56,239 bases of DNA from Candidatus Avelusimicrobium vaccinum. GTDB lineage: Bacteria > Elusimicrobiota > Elusimicrobia > Elusimicrobiales > Elusimicrobiaceae. The stretch is taken from the NCBI GenBank assembly GCA_902794895.1, contig CADBIY010000006.1:1-56239 (forward strand). Reading direction: 5' to 3'. Positions 8,086 to 17,700 of this stretch are shown here, piece after piece. Each line of letters begins with the position of its first letter. Position 1 is the first letter of the stretch. The notes beneath the pieces are model-generated. The model had not been told where the DNA came from. It saw only the letters and a list, made by a program, of their open reading frames with translations, and made no database searches. Both the position numbers and the translations under genes were made by a program.

Positions 8086-8568
8086 TTAAAAAACCATTTC
8101 ATATTGGGAACCGTTCAGGGTCATGCCTAATGGTTCGCAAAGTTGTTTATCGGTGCCGGTGCAAGTAATTTTGATGAGTTCTCCGTTTTTGTTATAAGCA
8201 GTAAGTGTGTAATAAACAATGTCTCCCTGTTGGCGGTGGGAAACGATACATTTATCGGCCCCGCTGCAGGAATCGGCAAAAGCGGGCGTACTAAAATACA
8301 CGCTGCGGGAATTGGAACCAATGACGACCCGGGAGGCACTTCCGTTAGTTATTTCTGTGGCGGTTAAAAAGGAATTGGCAGGATAAGAATTACCGTTGAG
8401 AACATATTTTGCATTGATCCAATCGCTGGCGGCTTTTAAATTAGTTAATCCTTCCGTAGCGCGTCCCCGTTCCATGGCGGTGCGGTATTTCGGCAGAGCG
8501 ATAGTGACTAAAATGCCGACAATGACCATGACAATTAATAATTCGATTAATGTAAATCCTCTTTTCAT
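8086..8568 (-). CDS. Type IV pilin-like protein (class III signal peptide)
   Basis: A 160-residue prepilin. The leader MKRG is followed by FTLIELLIVMVIVGILVTIALP, so cleavage and N-methylation by a PilD-type prepilin peptidase is expected between G4 and F5, with the conserved glutamate at mature position 5. The hydrophobic N-terminal helix is followed by an AMERGRATEGLTNLKAASDW amphipathic helix and a beta-rich globular domain. That domain holds cysteines (SCSGADKC, TCTGTDKQLC) that could form two disulfide loops. A strong AGGAGG site precedes the ATG. It stands alone with its own promoter and terminator, away from any assembly genes, so whether it is a major pilin, minor pilin or pseudopilin is unresolved. 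Confidence 0.9.
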   Translation of the reverse strand: MKRGFTLIELLIVMVIVGILVTIALPKYRTAMERGRATEGLTNLKAASDWINAKYVLNGNSYPANSFLTATEITNGSASRVVIGSNSRSVYFSTPAFADSCSGADKCIVSHRQQGDIVYYTLTAYNKNGELIKITCTGTDKQLCEPLGMTLNGSQYEMVF

Positions 8569-8589
8569 AACGCCTCCTATCTTTTTCTT

Positions 8590-8620
8590 ATTATAATAAA
8601 TTCATCTAAAAAGTGGGCAA
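8590..8620 (-). promoter_or_regulatory. Probable promoter of the pilin gene
   Basis: On the minus strand TTGCCC (8615-8620) precedes a TATTAT/TATAAT run around 8590-8598 with 16-19 bases between, about 20-25 bases before the pilin ATG and its AGGAGG site. Confidence 0.5.
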
Positions 8621-8654
8621 CTTTTCTGTTTTTTTATAGAATAAATAAAAGTCT

Positions 8655-9872
8655 ATGAATTTAAAAAGAGTTTTCTGGATCTTATTTTTACTCAACCTGC
8701 TCAATTATATTGACCGTCAAGTGCTTTATGCGGTTTTTCCGTTATTGCAACACGATTTATCGCTTTCTGACAGACAATTGGGGCTTTTGGCATCCGTTTT
8801 TATGTTGGTATACATGTGTTATGCGCCGGTTGTCGGGTTTTTTGCGGCGCGTACACCGCGGCGATATTGGATGGGTGCCAGCGCTATCTTATGGAGTGCT
8901 GCAACGCTCGCCTGCGGACTTGTGAAGAACTTTGCCGGGTTGCTTGTAGCACGCGGAGCAACCGGTGCCGGAGAAGCCGGATTTACCACCCTGGCCCAAC
9001 CGTTTTTGGCGGAACACTTTCCCAAAGAAAAACGGGCTACAATTTTAGCCCTATTCAGCCTTGCCTTGCCTGCGGGGGCGGCGTTGGGATACGTATTAGG
9101 GGGCATATTGGGCGCACAAATCGGCTGGCGCGCGGCGTTTGGCTGGGTGGGTGTTCCAGGCATCTTTTTGGGGTGGCTGGCGATCCGGTTCCTTCAGGAA
9201 CCTGCGGGGCGGACGCAAGTTTCAAGCAAACCGGGTTGGCGGTCCTATAAACAATTTTTACATCACAAACCGTTTATTTGGATCTGTTTAGCGCATGCCA
9301 TGATTACATTTATGATGGGTGGCTTTTCGGCATGGATGCCTACCTATTTTACACGTTATTTAGGTTTTAATGTCCAACAAGCCGGGTTCATTTTTGGGTG
9401 TTGTGTCGTGATGAGTGGCGCGGTGGGAACTTATGCAGGCGGCAAGTGGGCAGATGCGTTATTAACAAATCACAGGGATGCGTATTTTCGGGTGATGCGT
9501 TTCGGAATTTGGGGTGCGTTGCTGGCTGGGATAGCCGGTTTATTTGCGCCTGCTACTTGGATTTCCGTTTTATGTATTGGGCTTGCGGTGGCCTTTTTAT
9601 TCTTGCCGTTAGGGCCGGTGGCCGCCGCTTTAGTAGCGGTTACCCAAGCGGAAGTACGCGCCATGGCCTTTGCAATCAATATCTTTGTCATTCATTTATT
9701 AGGAGATGCCCTTTCTCCGGTTTTAATTGGCCAATGGTCTGCGCAGTGGGGACTTAAAACCGCTATGGCACTTGCGCTTGTAGCCGCAATTCCCGGACTT
9801 GTTTTTGTGCAATTTGCTTGCCGAACAAACGAGGTCGTATTTTTGGAATCAGTACCTCTTATGCAAAAATAA
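8655..9872 (+). CDS. MFS transporter, Spinster-like
   Basis: A 405-residue, twelve-helix major facilitator. The first helix carries the phrase LLNLLNYIDRQVLYAVFP (residues 13-30), which matches the NYIDR signature of Spinster-type and related organic-anion MFS carriers. The motif-A loop between helices 2 and 3 is FFAARTPRRYWMG, and the RGATGAGEAGF segment (about residues 100-110) matches the helix-4 motif of this branch. The N-terminal half is more conserved in style than the C-terminal half. Substrate cannot be assigned. No Shine-Dalgarno site precedes the ATG; a TAGAAT hexamer lies about 12 bases upstream. It is monocistronic, between the divergent pilin gene and the secreted orphan at 10024. 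Confidence 0.85.
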   Translation: MNLKRVFWILFLLNLLNYIDRQVLYAVFPLLQHDLSLSDRQLGLLASVFMLVYMCYAPVVGFFAARTPRRYWMGASAILWSAATLACGLVKNFAGLLVARGATGAGEAGFTTLAQPFLAEHFPKEKRATILALFSLALPAGAALGYVLGGILGAQIGWRAAFGWVGVPGIFLGWLAIRFLQEPAGRTQVSSKPGWRSYKQFLHHKPFIWICLAHAMITFMMGGFSAWMPTYFTRYLGFNVQQAGFIFGCCVVMSGAVGTYAGGKWADALLTNHRDAYFRVMRFGIWGALLAGIAGLFAPATWISVLCIGLAVAFLFLPLGPVAAALVAVTQAEVRAMAFAINIFVIHLLGDALSPVLIGQWSAQWGLKTAMALALVAAIPGLVFVQFACRTNEVVFLESVPLMQK

Positions 9873-10023
9873 ATTTATCAAGACCTATGCCGTAGTTTTC
9901 TTAAGACCTATCTCAAAATAGGCCTAAAGGCCCTTGTAAGTAATAAAATGAGAAAGTACACTTAAAATAAGGAAGGCAAATTTAAGACCGTATTGCTTTC
10001 GCAACCATAATTAGGAGGAAAGT

Positions 10024-10926
10024 ATGAAAAAAATGTTAATGGGAGTAGGGGCCCTGTTCATGTGCGGAAATATTGCCATGGCCCAGGTGGATGTGGAGGG
10101 AATGCAATTGCGGTTGGAGAGTGAAGTGATTTCTACTCAGATGGAGGCTTTTGAGAGAGAGTGTGAAAAACAAATTCGCGAATTAGATTCCTTGGTGACA
10201 GAGGTACAAGGAAAGGCGGATCGCGGAGAAATCAAACACAATAACCCCAAACAGATGGCAAGTCATATCAAAGAAATTGTAACACTTAAAAAGAAATACA
10301 ACGAAGTAGCCGGCAAATTAGCCAAACAACCCTTACGGGATGTTTCTAACCGTGCGAAAATGGAAATGAAAAAGAGATTGACCGAAATTGCAAATATAGC
10401 CCGCAAAATTCAAAACATAAAATTAAAACCTGAAAATCAAGCATTGTTGAATGTCTTACAAGACGAAATCGATAATAATAAAGACAACGAACAGTTCAAA
10501 GAAGAAATGTTGTCGACGGTGCAATTTGTGGGATACGTGAACTATTATGCGAAACCTTTCCCTGCAGCCTGGCCGACAGATCAACGGAGCCTTACGGTAT
10601 TCAAGGACTGGATGACGAAAACGAATCTGCTTGATTTTTATTCTCAATCGTTACACCACGGCGGAAGATTTCTGAAACCGGTAATTGCAGAAAGTATTAT
10701 ACGCGATATGTACATTACCTCCGACGGACATCCGTTTACCGTTGAGACACTGGTGACGGATCCTGTTTTCGAGGGTGCGTTTAGCCAATACCAAGAACTG
10801 GTAGAACAAGCGAACGAAATATTGGATGAACTTAACAGAAACGATACAAAAATCAGCAGCTTGGAATCTAACGATACTGCCCAAAGGATCAGACTTGATA
10901 GCTCGTTTGACCGAGCACAGAAATAA
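10024..10926 (+). CDS. Secreted helical protein of unknown function
   Basis: I do not recognise this 300-residue protein. A Sec signal peptide (MKKMLMGVGALFMCGNIAMA, cleavage after residue 20) is followed by a mature region that is largely charged helix: two coiled-coil-like stretches (about 25-70 and 80-160), a more globular middle (about 165-235, with aromatic YVNYYAKPFPAAWP) and a C-terminal helix (about 245-300). No enzyme motif is visible. An AGGAGG site precedes the ATG, and a strong terminator follows. The 150 bases upstream have no gene and contain two AAGACCTAT direct repeats and a small AGGCCT/AGGCCC hairpin. Likely a periplasmic or surface structural protein by composition only. 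Confidence 0.75.
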   Translation: MKKMLMGVGALFMCGNIAMAQVDVEGMQLRLESEVISTQMEAFERECEKQIRELDSLVTEVQGKADRGEIKHNNPKQMASHIKEIVTLKKKYNEVAGKLAKQPLRDVSNRAKMEMKKRLTEIANIARKIQNIKLKPENQALLNVLQDEIDNNKDNEQFKEEMLSTVQFVGYVNYYAKPFPAAWPTDQRSLTVFKDWMTKTNLLDFYSQSLHHGGRFLKPVIAESIIRDMYITSDGHPFTVETLVTDPVFEGAFSQYQELVEQANEILDELNRNDTKISSLESNDTAQRIRLDSSFDRAQK

Positions 10927-10944
10927 AGTAAAAAAAATAATTGC

Positions 10945-10975
10945 AAAAACCCACGGAGCAACTCCGTGGGTTTTT
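10945..10975 (+). terminator. Intrinsic terminator
   Basis: A perfect 14-bp inverted repeat (10945-10958 with 10962-10975), with a three-base loop and terminal T run, lies directly after the secreted helical protein gene. Confidence 0.93.
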
Positions 10976-11005
10976 GTGTAATATTTAAGGCTACTTCTCA
11001 CAATT

Positions 11006-11028
11006 TCCCCCGGCGTAAGCCAGGGGGA
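11006..11028 (-). other. GC-rich hairpin with GTAA loop downstream of hydrogenase gene
   Basis: TCCCCCGGC pairs with GCC-A-GGGGGA across a GTAA tetraloop, with one bulged A. On the minus strand it follows the hydrogenase stop by 13 bases but is not followed by a clear T run, so it may be a weak terminator or an mRNA 3' stabilising hairpin. Confidence 0.45.
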
Positions 11029-11041
11029 GTTTCATAGTTTG

Positions 11042-12502
11042 TTACTTAATATTATTTTCCAAGGCGTCTTTCACGCGCGGACTTTTAGCAACCAGGTCTT
11101 TAATCGGCTTAATCACGTCAGCCTGTCTTTTTAAGGTGCATGGCCCGCCAATACAACCGCCTTTACAACTCATTACTTCTAAGAGTTGGAAATCGCCTGC
11201 GCCTTTCGCGTAAGCATTTAAGATAAGCATGGTTTTTCTATCCAGCCCGTTGAGGGCCATTTTTTTGAAAGGACGTTTGCCGTTAATGGCATTTTCCACA
11301 GCCTGAGCAACGCCACCGGTTACCCCATAATAACGGGCTTCCGCGGAGATTCCCGGATCAAGAGGGGCTTCTTCACATTCTGCCGGGTTAATTTGGCGGG
11401 CATCCAGCAAGGCCCCCACTTCTTCATAGGTCATGACATAGTCTATATTGGGATCTTCCATTCCCTCTACCCGTTTCGATACGCACGGCCCGATAAAAAC
11501 GGTGGTAAACCCGTTTTTCTTTTCAATTTCTGCCGTATATCCGCCCGGTGTTTTAGTGTGGGATACAAAATCTTTCAGCGCCGGCAGATGCTTTTTGACG
11601 GCTTGTATCCAGGCCGCACAGCAAGAAGTCGTCATGAATTTGGCTCCGTTTTCCAACCGTTCTACCAATTCCCGGGCTTCATTAGCGGTGGTTACATCGG
11701 CTCCTAACGCCACTTCCGTTACTTTATCAAAGCCGGCCTTTTTCAGTGCCGTAATTAATTGGGGTAAGGTGCAATTAAATTGACCCACAATGGAGGGTGC
11801 AATCATGGCGCACATTTTACGGGTGCTTTTCATGGAAGTTAAGACATCAATGAGTTGGCTTCGTTCCATGATTGCTCCAAACGGACAGGCATCCATACAA
11901 TGTCCGCACGAAATACACTTAGCAAAATCAATTTGAGCAAATCCGTTTTCGCCTTTGTGAATAGCGTCTACCGGACAAGATTGTTCGCAAGGAACGGGTA
12001 CATACGTAATCGCATTATACGGGCAGGCTTCTTTGCATTGTCCGCAATTTTTACATTGATTGGGATCAATTTTTGATTTTCCATTCTCAAAAGAGATCGC
12101 TCCAAATTTACAGGCTTGCTGGCAATGACGAGCCAAACAACCTTGGCAGGCTTCGGTAACAATATGGCGTGCTTTTACGCACCCTTTACAGGCAATATCT
12201 AAAACGGTAAGCGGCACCGCCGGCACATCTTTGCGCAACAGGGCTTGCTTGGCATATTCATTTAAAGAGGTGGCTTCATCATCTTCTTCTACACTACAAC
12301 CCAATGCCGCTAATGTGCGGGCCCGGAAAACAGCCCGTTCTTTATAAATACAACACCGGACGGGTGATTTGGAATCACGTGGAATAACATGAAAAGGGAT
12401 CCGGTAGGCTTGTGTTTCCAAAAGTCCTTTATCAAAGGCTTCAATAACGCGGCGCAAAGACTCGCGTTTAAAGAAAATGGCTTTATTATCATTCGTATTC
12501 AT
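11042..12502 (-). CDS. Monomeric [FeFe] hydrogenase, group B-like
   Basis: A 486-residue iron-sulfur enzyme expected to interconvert protons and H2 with ferredoxin. The N-terminal part (about 105-210) holds ferredoxin-type cysteine clusters: CQGCLARHCQQAC, CKNCGQCKEAC followed by P, and CISCGHCMDAC followed by P, with an additional CEQSCP. The H-cluster domain follows: L1 TTSCCAAW (291-298), L2 IGPCVSK (337-343) and L3 EVMSCKGGC (442-450). All cluster-binding cysteines and the proton-relay cysteine C294 are present, but the usual proline of TSCCPxW is alanine. The extra N-terminal clusters, the IGPC form of L2 and the lack of partner subunits suggest a group B enzyme; this subgroup call is from memory. 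HydE, HydF and HydG are not in the window. Confidence 0.88.
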   Translation of the reverse strand: MNTNDNKAIFFKRESLRRVIEAFDKGLLETQAYRIPFHVIPRDSKSPVRCCIYKERAVFRARTLAALGCSVEEDDEATSLNEYAKQALLRKDVPAVPLTVLDIACKGCVKARHIVTEACQGCLARHCQQACKFGAISFENGKSKIDPNQCKNCGQCKEACPYNAITYVPVPCEQSCPVDAIHKGENGFAQIDFAKCISCGHCMDACPFGAIMERSQLIDVLTSMKSTRKMCAMIAPSIVGQFNCTLPQLITALKKAGFDKVTEVALGADVTTANEARELVERLENGAKFMTTSCCAAWIQAVKKHLPALKDFVSHTKTPGGYTAEIEKKNGFTTVFIGPCVSKRVEGMEDPNIDYVMTYEEVGALLDARQINPAECEEAPLDPGISAEARYYGVTGGVAQAVENAINGKRPFKKMALNGLDRKTMLILNAYAKGAGDFQLLEVMSCKGGCIGGPCTLKRQADVIKPIKDLVAKSPRVKDALENNIK

Positions 12503-12551
12503 AGATTATTCCTATTTTAGCATATTTGGAGGAATGCCATCGTATGGGATA

Positions 12552-13358
12552 CTATTTTGTAGAAGCAGAATTTGGATTAGAAGGTTGCGTAAAAGGACCC
12601 TTGATCACCCGGGGCATATACATTCGGTCTTGCAACGTGCCGCCGGAAACAAGAGCTTTGTAGGGTTTTTTAGCGGGTTGAGCAGGGGCGGCCGGTTTGG
12701 GCTTACTAGGAACAATCGTTGGTTGTTTCTCCTTTTTATAGTCTGCTAATGCCTCTTCTCCGGTCAAAAATTCTACCAGTTTATTTTGATTAAATACGGC
12801 AAACAACGGTTGTTTATCGGGCAAAGGGAGTTGTTTTGCAGACAGTCGGTAAATTAGCAGAGAAGAGGAGGCCGTTGTAAAAGTTTCGGGTGGGTCTGCT
12901 TGGGGATAGGCGGCTGTAAAATCTCCTTTACGCATCCCTAAATTAACTCCATAACGTTGATATACGGCTACAATATCTTGAGGAGTTGCCGCACAGGTTA
13001 CAAACGGATAAGGAGGAATATCGGTAAATACAAATTTACGATAATCCCGTGTATCTTGTCCGTATTGGACTAATTGGTATTTTTCTCCGGTGGAAGAGGT
13101 TAAAATTACTTCTTGTGCGGGGATTGCATCAACGGCTTTCAATACATCTGCTTTATTTTTGTGATGGAAAAGTTTAGTTAGTTTGAGGGCATTTTTATCC
13201 CATAAAGTTTGTTCATTTTGGGCGGGGGAAGGGTCCCCGGTCATTTCAATAACCAGTTCTTCCTCTGCATAAATTACCCGAGGGAAAAAACTCAAAAAGA
13301 TCCCCCACAATCCCAGGCAAAAGAAGCAAAATAACGATTTTCGAAACGCATGATTCAT
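12552..13358 (-). CDS. Secreted protein of unknown function with proline-rich tail
   Basis: Not recognised. The 268 residues begin with a basic start and a long hydrophobic stretch ending in IYA (residues about 8-31), a probable Sec signal peptide. The middle (about 45-215) looks like a mixed alpha/beta globular domain with FVFTDIPPYPFVTCAATPQDI as a notable stretch. A low-complexity P/K/A linker follows (KPKPAAPAQPAKKP, about 222-236), then a basic C-terminal tail. Such tails often reach across or bind to peptidoglycan, but nothing confirms this. It is upstream of the hydrogenase gene in the same direction, with a 49-base gap, and divergent from the RND efflux operon with 83 bases between. 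Confidence 0.7.
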   Translation of the reverse strand: MNHAFRKSLFCFFCLGLWGIFLSFFPRVIYAEEELVIEMTGDPSPAQNEQTLWDKNALKLTKLFHHKNKADVLKAVDAIPAQEVILTSSTGEKYQLVQYGQDTRDYRKFVFTDIPPYPFVTCAATPQDIVAVYQRYGVNLGMRKGDFTAAYPQADPPETFTTASSSLLIYRLSAKQLPLPDKQPLFAVFNQNKLVEFLTGEEALADYKKEKQPTIVPSKPKPAAPAQPAKKPYKALVSGGTLQDRMYMPRVIKGPFTQPSNPNSASTK

Positions 13359-13441
13359 AGGTAAAAACTAATCTACAAGTTTTATTGCCAAATGTCCAGT
13401 AGTTTATTACAATTCCCCAGTAAGTTTTTAGGAGAATGAAT

Positions 13442-14779
13442 ATGAAAAAAATCGCAGGAGTAGTTATGGCTGTTCTTATTTTAATCGGTTGCGGCAAAGA
13501 TAAAAAGGTGTTGCAACCAATGCCTGCTGTCGTACCCGCAATTATGGTACTTAAGCAAGATTTGCCATGGACCATGGAATATCCGGCTCAAGTGGTTGGT
13601 TCGTTAGATATTCAGGTGCGGGCACAAGTGGGGGGAATTTTAGAAGCCCGTTTATATAATGAAGGAGAGTATGTGGAGGCCGGAACACAACTGTTTCAAA
13701 TTGATGATCAACCCTATAAAGTGGCGTTGGAAAAAGCCAATGGCACGCTGGCCCAAGCCCAAGCCGAAGAACGGCGGACCCAGCGTACGTATGCGCGTAT
13801 GAAAAGTTTACGTGCGGACAATGCGGTCAGTAAGCAAGATTATGATAATGCCCTTTCTGCGTATGAAACGGCCAAGGCCAATGTGCAAGTAGCCAAAGCC
13901 GGGGTGAGTGATGCAGAAATTAATTTAGGTTATACGCGGGTGATTGCGCCTATTTCCGGAATTGCCGGCAAAGAAGCGCAATCGGTCGGCAGTTTAATAG
14001 CGCCGGAAGGGGCTTCCGGTTTGTTAACCTCTATGGTACAAATTCATCCCTTACATGTTAATTTCTCCATGCCGGGCAGTCAATTTCAGCAACTTGCCGC
14101 CGGATTTAGTTCAGGCCAAATTGCTTTAGGAAATTCCGGCAACAACCCGGGAACTGCGGAAAATCAAAAAAGTTACCGGGAATCTGATGTGAATGATGTT
14201 TCTATTTACGTGGAAGCCATTCTGCCAAACGGAAATCTGTATCCGGAGCGGGGTAAAATTATTTTTTTTGACAGTACCGAAAATGCGCAAACTTCCAGTT
14301 TGGATATTAAGGCGGAATTTGCTAATCCCGAGCACCGCCGTTTACTAATGCCCGGTCAATTTATTCGGGTTCGGTTGGTTGGCGCCGTATACAAAGATGC
14401 GGTTTTAATTCCTGCTTCTGCTGTGTTAAATACAGCCCAAGGGTTAATGACCTATGTAATTAAAGAGGATAATACCGTGGAAGCCCGCCCGGTAAAAGCG
14501 CAGTTGGAGGGCGATGTGTATTTAGTATCCAACGGGTTAGAAGGCGGAGAAAAAGTAGTAAGCGGAGGGCTTGTAAAAGTACGCCCTGGCGAAAAAGTAC
14601 AACCGCAACTGCAGGAATTTAAGTTGCCAGTGCAAAATAATCCCATACAACCGAAAGCCGCCGAAGGCAACACGGTTGCTCAATTAGAAGCGGAAATTCA
14701 AGCCGCAGAAGCCCCGGATACTGAAGTGTTACCGGTTGAGCAAACGGCTCCGGTTTCTTTGCCGTCGGGCGCAAATTAG
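13442..14779 (+). CDS. RND efflux periplasmic adaptor lipoprotein (AcrA/MexA family)
   Basis: The membrane fusion protein of a tripartite drug-efflux pump. I place the start at the ATG at 13442 rather than the in-frame ATG at 13436 because AGGAG (13430-13434) is then seven bases upstream. The protein begins with a lipoprotein signal ending ILIGC, so C17 would be lipidated. Next come a biotinyl-lipoyl half-motif (VRAQVGGILEARLYNEGEYV), a coiled-coil hairpin (about residues 90-145, with KANGTLAQAQAEERRTQRTY), the returning lipoyl half (TRVIAPISGIAGK) and beta-barrel domains. The C-terminal 50 residues are acidic and proline-rich. First gene of the adaptor-pump-channel operon; no regulator gene is adjacent. 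Confidence 0.93.
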   Translation: MKKIAGVVMAVLILIGCGKDKKVLQPMPAVVPAIMVLKQDLPWTMEYPAQVVGSLDIQVRAQVGGILEARLYNEGEYVEAGTQLFQIDDQPYKVALEKANGTLAQAQAEERRTQRTYARMKSLRADNAVSKQDYDNALSAYETAKANVQVAKAGVSDAEINLGYTRVIAPISGIAGKEAQSVGSLIAPEGASGLLTSMVQIHPLHVNFSMPGSQFQQLAAGFSSGQIALGNSGNNPGTAENQKSYRESDVNDVSIYVEAILPNGNLYPERGKIIFFDSTENAQTSSLDIKAEFANPEHRRLLMPGQFIRVRLVGAVYKDAVLIPASAVLNTAQGLMTYVIKEDNTVEARPVKAQLEGDVYLVSNGLEGGEKVVSGGLVKVRPGEKVQPQLQEFKLPVQNNPIQPKAAEGNTVAQLEAEIQAAEAPDTEVLPVEQTAPVSLPSGAN

Positions 14780-14788
14780 GGAGAAACT

Positions 14789-17700
14789 ATGTTTTCTAAA
14801 TTTTTTATTAATCGTCCCGTTTTTGCGACGGTTCTTTCGTTACTAATTTTACTGGCAGGGTTGGTGTCCATTTTCAATTTACCGATTGAACAATATCCGG
14901 ACTTAACTCCTCCGACCGTACAAGTAACCGCTCAATATCCGGGGGCCAGTCCGGAAGTAATTGCCAATACCGTAGCCGCTCCGTTGGAACAGCAAATTAA
15001 TGGGGTAGAGGATATGCTGTATATGAACTCTACCGCGGCTTCCAACGGAGATATGAATATTATGGTTTCGTTTAAGGTGGGAACTGATCCGGACCAAGCC
15101 ATGATTAACGTGAATAACCGGGTACAGGGGGCCCTGTCCAGTTTACCGGAAGAAGTGCGCCGGTATGGAATTACTGTTAATAAAAAATCTTCTGCTATTT
15201 TACAAATGATTGCGTTATATTCTCCAACGGGTCAAACCGATACCACGACTATTGGAAACTATGCGTTAATCAATATTATTGATGACTTGAAACGTATTGA
15301 AGGCGTCGGGGATGCGCAAGTGATGTCTGCCAACGATTATGCCATCCGTATTTGGTTAAAACCGGATATTTTGGCCCAAAAGGGGATGTCGGTCGGAGAT
15401 GTAGTGGCGGCCGTGCAGGCGCAGAATTCCCAACGTGCAGCCGGTAAAATCGGGCAACCGCCGCTGACGCAAAAAGTGGACCGTACGTATACCATGATTG
15501 CCCCGGGGCGTTTACAAACGCCGGAAGAATTCGGCGAAATTATTTTGCGTGCCCAAGAAGACGGTACGTCTCTTCGGTTAAAAGATGTGGCCCGCGTGGA
15601 ACTGGGTAGCCAAACGTATGAATTTGACGGAAGTTTTAATAAAAAACCGGCTGTGCCGATTGGGATTTTCCTCTCTCCGGGGGCGAATGCGGTGGCGACT
15701 GCTAAATCGGTGGGACAGCGCATGAAGGAACTGGCCCAAAACTTTCCGTCAGATTTAGATATGGATTACCGGGTAGCGTATGATACTACGCTCTTTGTAA
15801 AGGCTTCTATTAAAGAAGTAATTCACACGTTGATTGAAGCCATGGTGCTTGTGTTCTTGGTGGTTTATTTATTTTTAAAAGATTGGCGCGCAACACTTAT
15901 TCCGTGTTTGGCGGTGCCGGTTTCTATTGTCGGTGCTTTTGCGGGGATGATGTTATTTGGTTTTTCTATTAATACACTTACCCTGTTTGGGTTAGTCCTT
16001 GCGATTGGGATGGTAGTAGATGATGCAATCGTGGTCATTGAAAACGTGGAACGTATTATGCATGAGGAAAACGTATCGGTGAAAGAAGCCACGATTAGAG
16101 CCATGGAAGAAGTGTCGGGCCCGGTGGTAGCAATTGTGCTTGTGCTATGTTCGGTATTTGTCCCGGTTGCATTTATGGGCGGGTTGACTGGCGTGATGTA
16201 CCAGCAATTTGCTATTACGATTGCTGTTTCCGTAGTCATTTCCGGGCTAGTTGCTTTGACGTTAACACCTGCGTTATGTGCTCTGCTACTTAAAAAGCAA
16301 CCGCAGGTAACACATGGATTTTTCTACAAATTTGACCAACGCTTTGAAACACTAACGAACAAATACACCGGTGCCGTAGGTTTCTTTATTCGGCGTATTC
16401 CGGTTTCTGCGGTGATTTTAGTGCTGTTGGTGGCGGGAACCTTAGGATTATTTAAAATGGTTCCGGGTAGTTTATTGCCGGAAGAAGATCAAGGAATTGT
16501 TATGGTGGCGTCCCAGTTAGATCCGTCGACTTCTTTATCTAGCAGCCGTACATCTTCGGCTACGTTGGAAGAGGTAATTTTGGAGCAGCCTGCCGTTGCC
16601 CAAGAATTTACATTTACCGGATACAATTTATTGAGTAGCACACAGCAGAGCAATACAATCGCCTCTTTTGTGGCTTTAAAGCCTTGGGATGAACGCAAGA
16701 AAAAAGGCTTGTCCTCCACGGATGTAGTAGCCGGTATTTACCGTGATGCCATGAATCAAATTCCCGCCGCGGTGGTCATGCCATTTAACCCGCCGCCGAT
16801 TATGGGGATGAGTACGACCGGCGGTTTGGAAGGGTATATTCAAAACCGCGGTTCCGGCGGCAGTACCGATTTGGAAGGGCAACTCAATTCCTTTTTAACG
16901 GAACTTCGTAAACGTCCGGAAATTTCCAGCGCAAGTACCACCTTCTCAGCCATGGTGCCCCAATATGAATTGACGGTAAATGAAATTAAAGCGCAGTCTA
17001 TGGGGGTAGCGTTGGGAGATCTGTATGCGACGTTGCAAGGAACTTTTGGAACAACCTATATTAACGATTTTACCTATGCCAGCCGAAGTTTTAAAGTGAT
17101 GATGCAGGCAGAAGGGGATTTTCGCGCTTATCCGGAGCAAATAGGAGAAATTTATGTGCGTTCTCAAAGCGGGGCGATGGTTCCGCTTTCTTCCTTGATC
17201 ACACTCACTCCTGCGTTAGGACCGGACATGGTGGAGCGGTTTAACGTGTTCCCGGCGGCTAAATTCATTGCTAATCCTGCTCCGGGATACAGTTCGGGAG
17301 ATGCCATTCAAGCCGTTGAACAAACGGCGAAAACATCATTAGACGGTAACTACACGCTGGCTTGGACCGGTACCACCTATCAGGAAAAGATTGCCGGCAG
17401 TTCTTCTGCCAGCGCGCTGTTGTTGGGGATCTTGGTAGTATTTTTAATTTTGGCGGCCCAATATGAAAAATGGAGTTTGCCGGTGGCGGTATTGCTTGCG
17501 GTTCCGTTTGCTATATTTGGGGCTTTATTGGGTACGTGGATACGCGGACTTTCCAATGATATTTACTTTCAAATTGCGTTAGTTGCGTTGGTTGGGTTAG
17601 CGGCTAAAAATGCAATTTTGATTGTAGAATTTGCGGTATTACTGAAAGAAAAAGGGCTTGCCGCTGCTGAAGCGGCTGTTCAAGCGGCGCAGTTGCGTTT

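Noticed and set aside
8086-8568. A larger type IV pilus locus around the pilin gene
   Set aside because: Neighbours are a CD225-like gene and an MFS transporter; no pilB, pilC, pilD or pilQ is present in the window.
9873-10023. Possible small RNA or riboswitch in the gap before the secreted orphan
   Set aside because: Only short direct repeats and a weak hairpin are visible; nothing resembles a known riboswitch.
13436-13441. ATG at 13436 as start of the RND adaptor
   Set aside because: Too close to AGGAG (one base); the ATG at 13442 has seven-base spacing and a standard lipoprotein signal.
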